Both the position numbers and the translations under genes were made by a program. This document shows positions 20,306 through 28,402 of a DNA stretch of 64,000 bases, one piece after another. The first letter of the stretch is position 1; each line of letters begins with the position of its first letter. This DNA comes from Pseudooceanicola sediminis (GTDB lineage Bacteria; Pseudomonadota; Alphaproteobacteria; Rhodobacterales; Rhodobacteraceae), in the NCBI RefSeq assembly GCF_003575965.1, contig NZ_QWJJ01000011.1:1-64000 (forward strand), given 5' to 3'. The notes below the pieces were generated by a model. It was not told the DNA's origin. It saw only the letters and a program-made list of their open reading frames with translations, and made no database searches.

Positions 20306-21181
20306 CTAGTCGGAGGCCAGCAATACGGCCTTCATTTCATCGAGGTCAGGCGCCCGGCCGCTGAACAGCTCAAAGGCGCGCACGGCCTGGTACAGCGCCA
20401 TTCCCGTGCCCGGCAAAACGGCACAGCCCAGGGCGCGCGCCGCGGCCAGCAGCTCCGTCTCGGGCGGGAAATAGACGATATCGGCAACCCATTGACGCGC
20501 CGACAACAACGTCTTCGGCAGCGGGCACCCCGGCAGCTTGGTCATCCCCACGGGCGAGGCGTTGACGATCCCGTCAACCTCGCGGGCCATCGCGACATCC
20601 TCGGCCACAGCGGCGCGCGCCGCGCCAAACCGCGCCTGCAGGATCGCAACCAGTTCCTGTGCCTTGGCCACCTCGGGGTCATGCACCAGCAGCGTACCGA
20701 CACCGGCATCCAGCAGCGCCTGCGCCACCGCGCCACCGGCACCCCCCGCCCCCAGCAGAATGACCCGCGTCAGAACCGCATCGGGCAGACCCAGGCGCAG
20801 ACTGGTCCCAAACCCCCAGTAATCGGTGTTGTGGCCATAGCGGCGGCCATCGCGGAACACGATCGTGTTGATCGCGCCGACCGCCCTGGCCGCTTTGGAC
20901 AGGTCATCGACATGGGGGATCACGGCCTGCTTGAACGGATAGGTCACGTTCAGCCCGTCATACCCCTGCGCCTCTACCTGATCCAGGATCTGGTCGACCT
21001 TGTCCGGCAGCGTCATTTCAAGCGGATCGAGGAAATCATACTGGTACGGCACCCCAAGGGCGCGGGCGGAGGCCATGTGCATCCCCGGCGTTCGCGACGC
21101 GGCGATCCCCTTGCCCAACAGGCCGACGCGGATCTTGCGCAGCCCCTCGTCAAGTGGGTCCTTATGTGTCGCGATTGCCAT
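20306..21181 (-). CDS. Shikimate/quinate dehydrogenase (AroE family, catabolic)
   Basis: This 291-residue protein is of the shikimate dehydrogenase family. The N-terminal substrate domain has GLLGKGIAASRTPGMH, where the usual AroE serine pair is altered, followed by GLNVTYPFKQAVIPHVD with the conserved catalytic Lys, then GAINTIV and GHNTDYWGF. The nucleotide fold begins VILLGAGGAGGAVAQAL, and the C-terminus has LPGTGMALYQAVRAFELF. The changed N-terminal motif and the place at the head of the quiC/TRAP operon suggest a catabolic quinate/shikimate enzyme rather than biosynthetic AroE. Confidence 0.82.
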   Translation of the reverse strand: MAIATHKDPLDEGLRKIRVGLLGKGIAASRTPGMHMASARALGVPYQYDFLDPLEMTLPDKVDQILDQVEAQGYDGLNVTYPFKQAVIPHVDDLSKAARAVGAINTIVFRDGRRYGHNTDYWGFGTSLRLGLPDAVLTRVILLGAGGAGGAVAQALLDAGVGTLLVHDPEVAKAQELVAILQARFGAARAAVAEDVAMAREVDGIVNASPVGMTKLPGCPLPKTLLSARQWVADIVYFPPETELLAAARALGCAVLPGTGMALYQAVRAFELFSGRAPDLDEMKAVLLASD

Positions 21182-21239
21182 GAACGGTGCCTCTCCTCAC
21201 TGCCCGATTGCCTCGGTCAGCCTCTCTCGAATCCACTAT

Positions 21240-21285
21240 TGTTCGAAACGGTTAAAAATGTCAACGTAGTGTTCGAGCCGGTTAA
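21240..21285. promoter_or_regulatory. Paired 16-base repeats, candidate operator of the TetR-esterase
   Basis: TGTTCGAAACGGTTAA (21240-21255) and TGTTCGAGCCGGTTAA (21270-21285) match at 14 of 16 positions and are exactly 30 bases apart, close to three helical turns. They lie in the 212-base spacer between the divergent quinate/shikimate operon and the TetR-esterase gene, so one regulator could control both. Confidence 0.6.
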
Positions 21286-21393
21286 TTTTCTGCATTGCAG
21301 AATGCCGCACGTCGAATTTGCGCGCGGATGACCATCGCGCTTCGCGCCGGATTTGCGTATCAAAGGGGCTGAACGACTACGGGAGGGCAGACT

Positions 21394-23046
21394 TTGGCAG
21401 AAGGTGACGTGGGCGGGTCCGATGGCCCATCGGCGCGGCGCGGTTGGAAACAGAACCCCGAGGCGGTGCGATCCAACATTCTTTCGGTGGCGCGCGATGT
21501 CTTCGTCGCCAACGGCCTGTCCGGTGCAAAGATGGACGAAATCGCGGCACTGACCCGCACGTCCAAGCGCATGATCTACTACTACTTCGGCGACAAGGAA
21601 GGTCTGTACCGGGCCGTCCTGGAAGATGCCTATGCCCGGATGCGCAGCGCCGAAGACAGCCTGGACCTGGATCGCCTGCACCCCGTCGAGGCGCTGCGGC
21701 GCCTTGCCGAATTCACCTTTGAACACCACCGCCAGCAAAAGGATTTCGTGCGCCTCGTGATGGTCGAGAACATTCACGACGGTCGCCACATGTCGAAATC
21801 CGAGATGATCTCGGGCCAGAACTCCTCCGCGATCCGCCTGCTCGATCAGATCTATCGGCGCGGCTGCGACGACGGCCTGTTCCGGCGCGGCCTCAGCGCG
21901 CTGGAATTGCACTGGCACATCTCGGCGATGGCCATCTTCAATGTCTCCAACCGCGCCACGTTCTCGGCGATCTTCGGGGATGACCTGTTCGGCGCCAAGG
22001 GTCAGCAGATGCTGTGCCGTCATGCCGGCGACATGCTGGTGCGCTTCGTGATGAAACCCGGCCTGTCGATCGAAGACAGCGCCACCCCACCCCGCCAGGC
22101 CTTGTCGCAGATCCACCCCGACCTGCTGCGTTTCCTTGACATGTGGCAGGCCAAGGTGTCGGAACTTCCCGCCCACAGCTCGGCTGCCGACCGTCGCCTG
22201 CACATGGAATCGGTGGCGCGCGACATACGGATGCCCACCCCCGAAAACATCGAAACCGACGAAGAACACTGGATCGAGACGATGGGCGGGCCGGTGCGTG
22301 TGCGCATCTTTCGCCACAAGGGCGGCGGCGTACAGCCCGCGCTGGTCTACATGCACGGCGGTTCCTGGGTGCAGGGCAGCCCCGAAAGCCATTGGGACAT
22401 CACGGCCCGCATCGCCTCCTGGAACCGCCAGACCGTGATTTCGGTCGACTACGCCCTCGCCCCTGAGGTCCGCTTTCCCGCCGCCTTCCTCCAGGTCGTC
22501 GCGGTGCTTCGCTGGGTGCACGATCAGGCCCGGGACCTGAGGATCGACCCGGCCCGCATCGCCGTCGGCGGCGACAGCGCGGGGGGCAATCTGGCCGCCG
22601 CAGCCGCGCTTGAATGCCGCACGCTCGGCCTGCCCATCTGCGCTCAGCTGCTGATCTACCCGGTTTGCGATTTCGACATGACCCGGCCTTCCTACGCTGA
22701 AAACCCGGACGGCCCGATGCTCAGCGTCGCGACCTTCCGCGAACAGCGCGCAATGTACCTACCGGAAACCGACGCGATACCGACAGACTACCGACACACC
22801 CCTTTGGCCGCTGAAAGCCACGCCGGCCTGCCGCCCAGCTTTGTCGCCACGGCCCAGTTCGACCCGCTGCGCGACAGCGGCATCGCCTATGCCGATGCGC
22901 TCGACGCCGCAGGCGTGAGGGTGGTCAGGGACACTGGTGAGGGGATGATTCACGGCTATCTGCGCGCCATGGCCTATTGCCCTGCGGCCGAGGCACGGTT
23001 GCGCCGCATGTGCGACTGGCTGGCGCAGATTTATCAACCTTCTTAA
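21394..23046 (+). CDS. TetR-family regulator fused to an HSL-type esterase
   Basis: One uninterrupted 550-residue frame joins two complete proteins. Residues about 25-75 are a TetR/AcrR HTH (MDEIAALTRTSKRMIYYYFG), followed by a helical ligand domain to about 215. Residues about 235-550 are an alpha/beta hydrolase of the hormone-sensitive-lipase family IV: oxyanion motif HGGSW (321-325), nucleophile GDSAGG (Ser395), acid DPLRD (Asp490) and base IHGY (His520). All catalytic positions are present, so the esterase should be active. The start is TTG at 21394, six bases after GGGAGGG. It is divergent from the quinate/shikimate operon. It may regulate that operon and cleave an ester of quinate or shikimate; both roles are inference. 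Confidence 0.88.
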   Translation: MAEGDVGGSDGPSARRGWKQNPEAVRSNILSVARDVFVANGLSGAKMDEIAALTRTSKRMIYYYFGDKEGLYRAVLEDAYARMRSAEDSLDLDRLHPVEALRRLAEFTFEHHRQQKDFVRLVMVENIHDGRHMSKSEMISGQNSSAIRLLDQIYRRGCDDGLFRRGLSALELHWHISAMAIFNVSNRATFSAIFGDDLFGAKGQQMLCRHAGDMLVRFVMKPGLSIEDSATPPRQALSQIHPDLLRFLDMWQAKVSELPAHSSAADRRLHMESVARDIRMPTPENIETDEEHWIETMGGPVRVRIFRHKGGGVQPALVYMHGGSWVQGSPESHWDITARIASWNRQTVISVDYALAPEVRFPAAFLQVVAVLRWVHDQARDLRIDPARIAVGGDSAGGNLAAAAALECRTLGLPICAQLLIYPVCDFDMTRPSYAENPDGPMLSVATFREQRAMYLPETDAIPTDYRHTPLAAESHAGLPPSFVATAQFDPLRDSGIAYADALDAAGVRVVRDTGEGMIHGYLRAMAYCPAAEARLRRMCDWLAQIYQPS

Positions 23047-23049
23047 AGA

Positions 23050-23079
23050 GATGCGCGGGAAAGTTCATCCCCGCGCATC
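23050..23079. terminator. Bidirectional hairpin between TetR-esterase and PQQ dehydrogenase genes
   Basis: GATGCGCGGG (23050-23059) pairs perfectly with CCCGCGCATC (23070-23079). The gene ends converge on it from both sides and short T-rich runs follow on both strands, so it probably ends both transcripts. Confidence 0.6.
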
Positions 23080-23092
23080 CAGCTTTTCAAGG

Positions 23093-25330
23093 TTATTTCG
23101 ATGCCTCGGGCAAGGCGTAGGCAATCATGTAGTCACCAATCGGCGTCTCCATGAAATGGTGCCCGGTGGCGGCAATCATCACATAGTCGCGCCCGTCCAC
23201 CGAATAGGCGATCGGGTTGGCCTGGCCACCCGCAGGCAGCACGTCCGACCAGACCGTCTCGCCCGTCTTGATGTCGATGGCACGGAACAGGTTGTCCGTC
23301 GCCGCCCCGATAAAGATCAGCCCCCCGGCCGTCACCACCGACCCGCCGTTATTGGGTGTTCCTATGTCAAAAGGCAGCATGGACGGAATGCCGAACGGCC
23401 CGTTATTGCGCGCTGTTCCCAAGGGTTTGTCCCAGATCGTCTCGCCCGTCTCCAGGTCGATCGCGCGGATCCCGCCATAGGGCGGACGCGTGCAGGGCAT
23501 CCCGGTCAGCTCGCTGCGCCAGCCGGCGTTGACGTTGATTGCATAGGGCGATCCCGCCTGCGCGTCACCGGCGCCCTCGGCACCACCTGAACGCTTGGCT
23601 TGCTCATCAATCGGCACCAGCCCCATCTCGTCGGCTTTTTCGCGTGGAATCAGCTGGTTATAGTTGGGAACGTCATTGTAGTTGGCAACGATGACGCCCG
23701 TTTCGGTGTCCACCGCGACCGACCCCCAGTCCGACCCGCCGTTGTACCCGGGGTACTGGATCCACGGCTTGTCTGCCGACGGCGGGGTCATGTAGCCATC
23801 ATAGTTCGCACGGCGGAACTGAATGCGGCACCAGAGCTGGTCAATCGGGGTAAAGCCCCAGCTGTCCAATTCCTGCAACGGCTCCTTGCGCAGGGTGTGC
23901 CAGCTCGAAACCGGTTGGGTCGGAGAGATAAAGTCGGGCTCCACATCGCCTTGCGGCAGATCCGAAACCTCGCCGACCGGGGTCAGCGCCTCGCCCGTCG
24001 CACGATCAAGGATATAAAGATCGCCCTGTTTCGACGGCAACAGGATTGCCGGTGTCCCCTTCCAGTCGATCAGCGTCGGCTGGCTGCCAAGGTCGTAGTC
24101 CCAGACATCGTGGCGCACCGTCTGGAAATGCCAGACCGGCTTGCCCGTCGTCACGTCCAGCGCCACCAGCGAGGTGGCAAATTCATTCTCGGCGTCCGAC
24201 CGGTTCGAGCCGTAGTAGTCGACCGAGGAATTGCCAAGCGGCAGATAGACATAGCCCAATTCTTCGTCCGCGACGGCGGCGGTCCACATGTTCGGCGTTC
24301 CGCGCGTATAGACTTCACCCTCTGGCGGACCGTCGATATTCTGATCCGGCGCGGCCAGATCCCAGGCCCAGGCCAGTTCCCCGGTCTTGACGTCATAGCC
24401 GCGAATGACCCCCGAGGGCGCGTCCTCGGCCTGGCCGTCCTTGACCTGCGCCCCGGTCACAAGGATACCGCGCACGACGACAGGGGGCGCAGTCACCGCG
24501 TACCACCCCGGCACCCGTTCACCGATGTCCTGCCAAAGATCGACGGTGCCATTTTCGCCAAACCCTTCGCAGGCCGCACCGGTGCTTGCATCAACGGCGA
24601 CCAGCTTGGCGTCCAGCGTGCCTTCGATAATCCGCGTGGCGCAGGGTGTTCCCTCGGCCGCGGTCGGGTCGGTATAGGCCGTAACGCCCCGGCATGACGC
24701 GGAATATGGGATCGCCTCGTCCGGCACCCCCGGATCGAAACGCCAGTTTTCCTCGCCTGTCGTGGCACTTATCGAAATCAGCACGTTCTTGGCGGAACAC
24801 ATGTACAGGGCGCCGTTCATCTCGATCGGGGTCGTTTCACCCGCGTATTTGCCAGCAGCCTCCGCACTCGGCATGTCGCCCGTGCGATAAACGAAGGCGC
24901 GTTCCAGCTGGCCGACATTTTCCGGGGTAATCTGGTTCAGCGGAGAGTAACGCGTCGCATTTGAATCCCCCCCGTAAAAGGGCCAGTTCTCGCCCACCTC
25001 GGGCTGCGCCTGCGGCGCTGTTCCCAGCCCGGCATTCGTGGCCTGGTCAGTATCCTCGGCCGCACCTTCCGGTTGGCTCGTCTCGTCGCCTTGGCTCGTC
25101 TCATCTGACGTATCCTGCGGCGCGGCGTCCGGTTGCGCCTGCCCGGCGCTCCCGGTGTCGGTTGCCGAGGTTGTCACATCAGACGACCCCGCGTTCGGGG
25201 CTGTGTCTGCTGGTGCTGCGGCGCTCGGCGCGCTGTCGGTCGATGAGGATGTGGAGGTGTCCTGCGCCAGGATCGGATGGGCCGCGATGAGGGCAAGAGC
25301 GGACGCGGTGCAAAGTGTAAATCGTGTCAT
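23093..25330 (-). CDS. PQQ-dependent dehydrogenase, catalytic subunit (quinate or polyol type)
   Basis: This periplasmic quinoprotein has about 745 residues. A signal peptide covers residues 1-23 (MTRFTLCTASALALIAAHP). It is followed by an unusual acidic Ser/Thr/Ala/Asp/Gln linker of some 80 residues. The eight-bladed propeller then starts near NWPFYGGDSNATRYSPLNQI. Repeated W-motifs such as TGEENWRF, TGKPVWHF and TGETIWDK are typical of membrane glucose/quinate/polyol dehydrogenases. The ATG at 25330 overlaps the membrane-subunit stop by one base. Beside quiC and the dehydrogenase at 20306, quinate oxidation to 3-dehydroquinate is the best guess. A glycerol or polyol substrate, as in Gluconobacter SldA, is the alternative. 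Confidence 0.84.
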   Translation of the reverse strand: MTRFTLCTASALALIAAHPILAQDTSTSSSTDSAPSAAAPADTAPNAGSSDVTTSATDTGSAGQAQPDAAPQDTSDETSQGDETSQPEGAAEDTDQATNAGLGTAPQAQPEVGENWPFYGGDSNATRYSPLNQITPENVGQLERAFVYRTGDMPSAEAAGKYAGETTPIEMNGALYMCSAKNVLISISATTGEENWRFDPGVPDEAIPYSASCRGVTAYTDPTAAEGTPCATRIIEGTLDAKLVAVDASTGAACEGFGENGTVDLWQDIGERVPGWYAVTAPPVVVRGILVTGAQVKDGQAEDAPSGVIRGYDVKTGELAWAWDLAAPDQNIDGPPEGEVYTRGTPNMWTAAVADEELGYVYLPLGNSSVDYYGSNRSDAENEFATSLVALDVTTGKPVWHFQTVRHDVWDYDLGSQPTLIDWKGTPAILLPSKQGDLYILDRATGEALTPVGEVSDLPQGDVEPDFISPTQPVSSWHTLRKEPLQELDSWGFTPIDQLWCRIQFRRANYDGYMTPPSADKPWIQYPGYNGGSDWGSVAVDTETGVIVANYNDVPNYNQLIPREKADEMGLVPIDEQAKRSGGAEGAGDAQAGSPYAINVNAGWRSELTGMPCTRPPYGGIRAIDLETGETIWDKPLGTARNNGPFGIPSMLPFDIGTPNNGGSVVTAGGLIFIGAATDNLFRAIDIKTGETVWSDVLPAGGQANPIAYSVDGRDYVMIAATGHHFMETPIGDYMIAYALPEASK

Positions 25331-25710
25331 CAATAGGTCTGCCTTCTGGAACGGCCGGTCAGTCCGGGGATGCAAATGAGGATCAGGACAAGCACGAGGG
25401 TCGGGGCAACCAGGCGTGGAACCTGCGCCCACCAGTCCGTTCCGACCTCCCAGTAGGCCCAGACGACCGTGGCCAGCCAGATCACCAGGTACAACCAGAC
25501 CGCAGCCATGCTTGCACGGTTTAGCAGCGCCCCGGTCACGATCAGGCCCAATCCGGCCAGCCCGTAATACCAGGATCCGCCAAGAACGATCAGCCAGATA
25601 CCCCCGGCCAGCAATACGGCACCAAAGATCACCAATACCCACCCCAGCACCAGGATCGCCCAGTGGCGTTCCACGGGCGTCCTGGCACTGACAGATTGTG
25701 TCGAAGTCAT
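25330..25710 (-). CDS. PQQ dehydrogenase membrane-anchor subunit (SldB-like)
   Basis: This hydrophobic protein has 126 residues and four or five membrane segments. It matches the N-terminal membrane domain that is fused to the catalytic domain in single-chain glucose and quinate dehydrogenases (LGWVLVIFGAVLLAGGIWLI and later GSWYYGLAGLGLIVTGALL). Here it is a separate gene coupled to the catalytic gene by TGATG. The length and split layout are those of the small subunit SldB of Gluconobacter polyol dehydrogenase. It should anchor the enzyme and hand electrons to ubiquinone. Confidence 0.8.
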   Translation of the reverse strand: MTSTQSVSARTPVERHWAILVLGWVLVIFGAVLLAGGIWLIVLGGSWYYGLAGLGLIVTGALLNRASMAAVWLYLVIWLATVVWAYWEVGTDWWAQVPRLVAPTLVLVLILICIPGLTGRSRRQTY

Positions 25711-26298
25711 GAATTTTCTCCTTTCGCGTCGGAGTTGTCGCGTCGCCCTACGGCACGGTGTCCGATGCGCATGTCTGCGCCAGCCCTAGCTGTCGCTGTG
25801 ATCAAAACGCCTGACCCACGATCAAGGTTCCATGACTTTTCATCGAATGATGCGTGACATCGCAACAGGGTTGGCCCAAGGGGGACCGGCATCGCAGGGT
25901 CATGTCAAAGATAAAGATCACCCCGTAACTCACGTAAATATAAGGACAATGCGTCCTCAAGTCGAACCCGTACCTTCCTGCCAACTTGGGTCAACTGTCG
26001 CACAAAGCGTCGGTGTCGGACAGCGCCCGCCTATACCTGAGTTTTTTACTTGTCTTTCTCCGGGCGCGCTTTCATAAAGCGGCAACACCGGTCTTTTCGG
26101 CTGCGAAACTGCGGCAGATCAGACCTCACGAACCCACGCCAGCCCAGATGTGCAAAAGACTGACAGCGCCCTGCACGACCTTTCGCGGCCCCGATGGCCG
26201 CCCGTCGCAAACCGCCGGCAAGGTCACGCGGAATCCCGCCCTTCTTGCAGCATAGCCAGCGACACGGCACACCCGAAAACAGCAAGAAGAGCCGCCGC
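25711..26298. other. Gene-free spacer, divergent promoters
   Basis: This 588-base spacer lies between the PQQ dehydrogenase operon and the isochorismate synthase gene. I see no credible coding frame. It includes a relatively AT-rich patch around 25900-25960 and a small AGGAC/GTCCT inverted repeat near 25945. It probably carries both promoters; no clear iron-responsive operator was recognised. Confidence 0.5.
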
Positions 26299-27531
26299 AT
26301 GACCCCGTCGCGCCACCGTGTCGCCCCCTCACCCGCCCCGGTCGATCTCTCGGCCCGGACCGCCCCGTTCCTGTTCCAGGGCCCAGACGGCGCAATCGGC
26401 GCCACCGGCACCTTGCACCCCCTGCCACGCGGTCCCTTGGCCACCCTGCCCGACAGGATTTCCCGGGCGATGGAGGGCATGGCCCCCACTGGCCTCATCG
26501 GTGGCGCGCTGCCCTTTGATCGCGACGCCGACGATTGCCTATGGATGGCCGACCAGACCAGCCGCACTCCGATTGCGGCCCGCACTCAGCCTGAAATCGC
26601 CCCGACCTGGACCGTCACGCCAGAACCCTCTGCCGAGGCCTACGCGGAGGCCGTCCAACAGGCCCTCGACCTCATGAAAAACCAGGCCAACCTGCCGCAG
26701 CCGCTCCGGAAAATAGTGCTCGCGCGGACGCTGGCACTTGTCTGCGATCAGGTCATTCCCGTCCCCTCGGTTCTGGCGCGCCTGTGTCAGGATGCCTCTG
26801 TCACGGCCTTTCAGGTCGCCCTTCCCCCGTCGACCGACACGGGCCCCGACACCGTCACGGACACCGCCACGGACACGGACGGGGCACGCCTGCTTGTCGG
26901 TGCATCGCCTGAACTTCTGGTGCGCAAAAGCGGCGCGCAGATCCTGTCGCACCCGCTGGCCGGGTCGGCCAGACGCCGCAGCGATGCGGCACAAGATCGC
27001 GCGGCGGCACAGGCCCTGACAGCGTCGGCCAAGGATCTGCGCGAACATGCCATCGTGGTCGAATTCATCCTCGATACCCTGGCACCTCATTGCACCACGC
27101 TGACGGCGCCGAGCGTGCCGGAAATCACCAGTTCGGCGACGATGTGGCACCTTGGCACACCGATCCGGGGCGAACTGCGCGACGCCGACATGCCCTCGGT
27201 TCAGATTGCCGGGCTCTTGCATCCCACCCCCGCCGTCTGCGGATCGCCCCGCGACCGCGCCGCGCAGATCATCCAACAGCTTGAACCCGTGGCGCGTGAT
27301 TTCTACGCAGGCGCGGTCGGCTGGACCGCCGCCAACGGCGATGGGGCCTGGTACGTCAGCATTCGCTGCGCCGAGATCCAGGGCCGCAGTGCGCGCCTCT
27401 ATGCAGGCGCAGGGATCGTGCCAGGATCCGTGCCCGCCCAGGAGGCCGCCGAAACCGGGGCAAAATTTGCGGCGTTGCTGCGCGCCCTTGGCCTGCCCCA
27501 CGATATGGCCATCCCGACCGATCCGCACTGA
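26299..27531 (+). CDS. Isochorismate synthase (EntC/DhbC type)
   Basis: This chorismate-utilising enzyme has about 410 residues and forms isochorismate. Typical blocks are LRKIVLARTLALV (about 135-147), LLVGASPELLVRKSGAQILSHPLAGSARR, KDLREHAIVVEFILDTL, TSSATMWHLGTPIRGEL, HPTPAVCGSPRDRA and the C-terminal FYAGAVGWTAANGDGAWYVSIRCAEI. The lysine, histidine and glutamate residues of the family active site fall in these blocks. The ATG at 26299 removes an unlikely Arg-rich extension. An isochorismatase gene follows after 52 bases. No 2,3-dihydro-DHB dehydrogenase or DHB-AMP ligase is adjacent, so the end product is unclear. Confidence 0.88.
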   Translation: MTPSRHRVAPSPAPVDLSARTAPFLFQGPDGAIGATGTLHPLPRGPLATLPDRISRAMEGMAPTGLIGGALPFDRDADDCLWMADQTSRTPIAARTQPEIAPTWTVTPEPSAEAYAEAVQQALDLMKNQANLPQPLRKIVLARTLALVCDQVIPVPSVLARLCQDASVTAFQVALPPSTDTGPDTVTDTATDTDGARLLVGASPELLVRKSGAQILSHPLAGSARRRSDAAQDRAAAQALTASAKDLREHAIVVEFILDTLAPHCTTLTAPSVPEITSSATMWHLGTPIRGELRDADMPSVQIAGLLHPTPAVCGSPRDRAAQIIQQLEPVARDFYAGAVGWTAANGDGAWYVSIRCAEIQGRSARLYAGAGIVPGSVPAQEAAETGAKFAALLRALGLPHDMAIPTDPH

Positions 27532-27583
27532 TGTTTCGGCCGACCGACATCGCTGATTGCCGACCCAAGAAAGACACCTGACC

Positions 27584-28240
27584 ATGGCGCTACCGACGAT
27601 CCCTGCCTATGACCTCCCCCAACCCGGCGACTGGCCCGCATCGCGCGCGGCCTGGACACCGCAGACGGATCGGATGGCGCTTCTCGTCCATGACATGCAG
27701 TCGTATTTCTGCGCGCCCTTTGTCCAGGACGCCGCCCCCCTGAAACCGCTCATCGCCAATATCGACCGCCTTGCGCGGGCCGCCCGCGCTGCGGGAATTC
27801 CGGTGTTCTACACGGCCCAGCAGGGCAACCAGCTGCCGAGCGACCGGGGCCTGCAACGCGACCTCTGGGGGCCCGGCATGTCGCGCGATCCGGCACACGA
27901 GGCGATCCTGCCCGACCTCGCGCCGCAGCCCGACGACATCGTGCTGGTCAAGCACCGCTACAGCGCGTTCCAACGCTCCAACCTGCAACATCTGATGCGC
28001 GCCCGGGGCCGCGACCAGCTGATGATCACCGGGATCTATTCGCACATCGGTTGCCTTGCCACCGCATCCGAGGCATTCCAACTGGATATCGAACCTTTCA
28101 CGATTGCCGATGCCCAGGCCGATTTCGACCGCGCCCGCCATGACATGGCGATGTCCTGGGTCGCCTCGGTCTGCGGTGTGGTGCTTGCCACGCAGGACAT
28201 GCTGAACCAGCTCGACCCCGCCCCCGCGCATCGCTCATGA
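27584..28240 (+). CDS. Isochorismatase (EntB N-domain/DhbB type, no carrier domain)
   Basis: This 218-residue cysteine-hydrolase-fold enzyme closely follows the isochorismatase domain of EntB and PhzD. Visible blocks are RMALLVHDMQSYFCAPF (catalytic Asp), GIPVFYTAQQGNQ, DRGLQRDLWGPGM, VLVKHRYSAFQRSNL and MITGIYSHIGCLATA. It should hydrolyse the pyruvyl ether of isochorismate, giving 2,3-dihydro-2,3-dihydroxybenzoate. It ends after the hydrolase domain, so the aryl-carrier domain of EntB is absent. It sits downstream of the isochorismate synthase and is probably co-transcribed. Confidence 0.88.
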   Translation: MALPTIPAYDLPQPGDWPASRAAWTPQTDRMALLVHDMQSYFCAPFVQDAAPLKPLIANIDRLARAARAAGIPVFYTAQQGNQLPSDRGLQRDLWGPGMSRDPAHEAILPDLAPQPDDIVLVKHRYSAFQRSNLQHLMRARGRDQLMITGIYSHIGCLATASEAFQLDIEPFTIADAQADFDRARHDMAMSWVASVCGVVLATQDMLNQLDPAPAHRS

Positions 28241-28402
28241 CACCCCGAAGGCGCTGACGACCTGCGCCCATGACGCGACGGTGCCTTACCCCGGGCGGCG
28301 GATGGTCGCGACAGGTGCGCCGAAACCTGGCGTCGATCCGGCGAAAACGGCCCGCGCCGATTGCTTGGGGGTTGACCGGCACAAGGTCCGACAGCGCCAA
28401 GG

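Noticed and set aside
18599-21331. Plus-strand open frame of 910 codons opposite quiC and the shikimate dehydrogenase gene
   Set aside because: It lies wholly antisense to genes with clear motifs. The translation is rich in Arg, His and Gln with no recognisable fold or ribosome site.
27584-28240. Isochorismatase gene as entB of an enterobactin-like cluster
   Set aside because: There is no carrier domain and no entA, entE or NRPS gene nearby, so the siderophore name is not justified.
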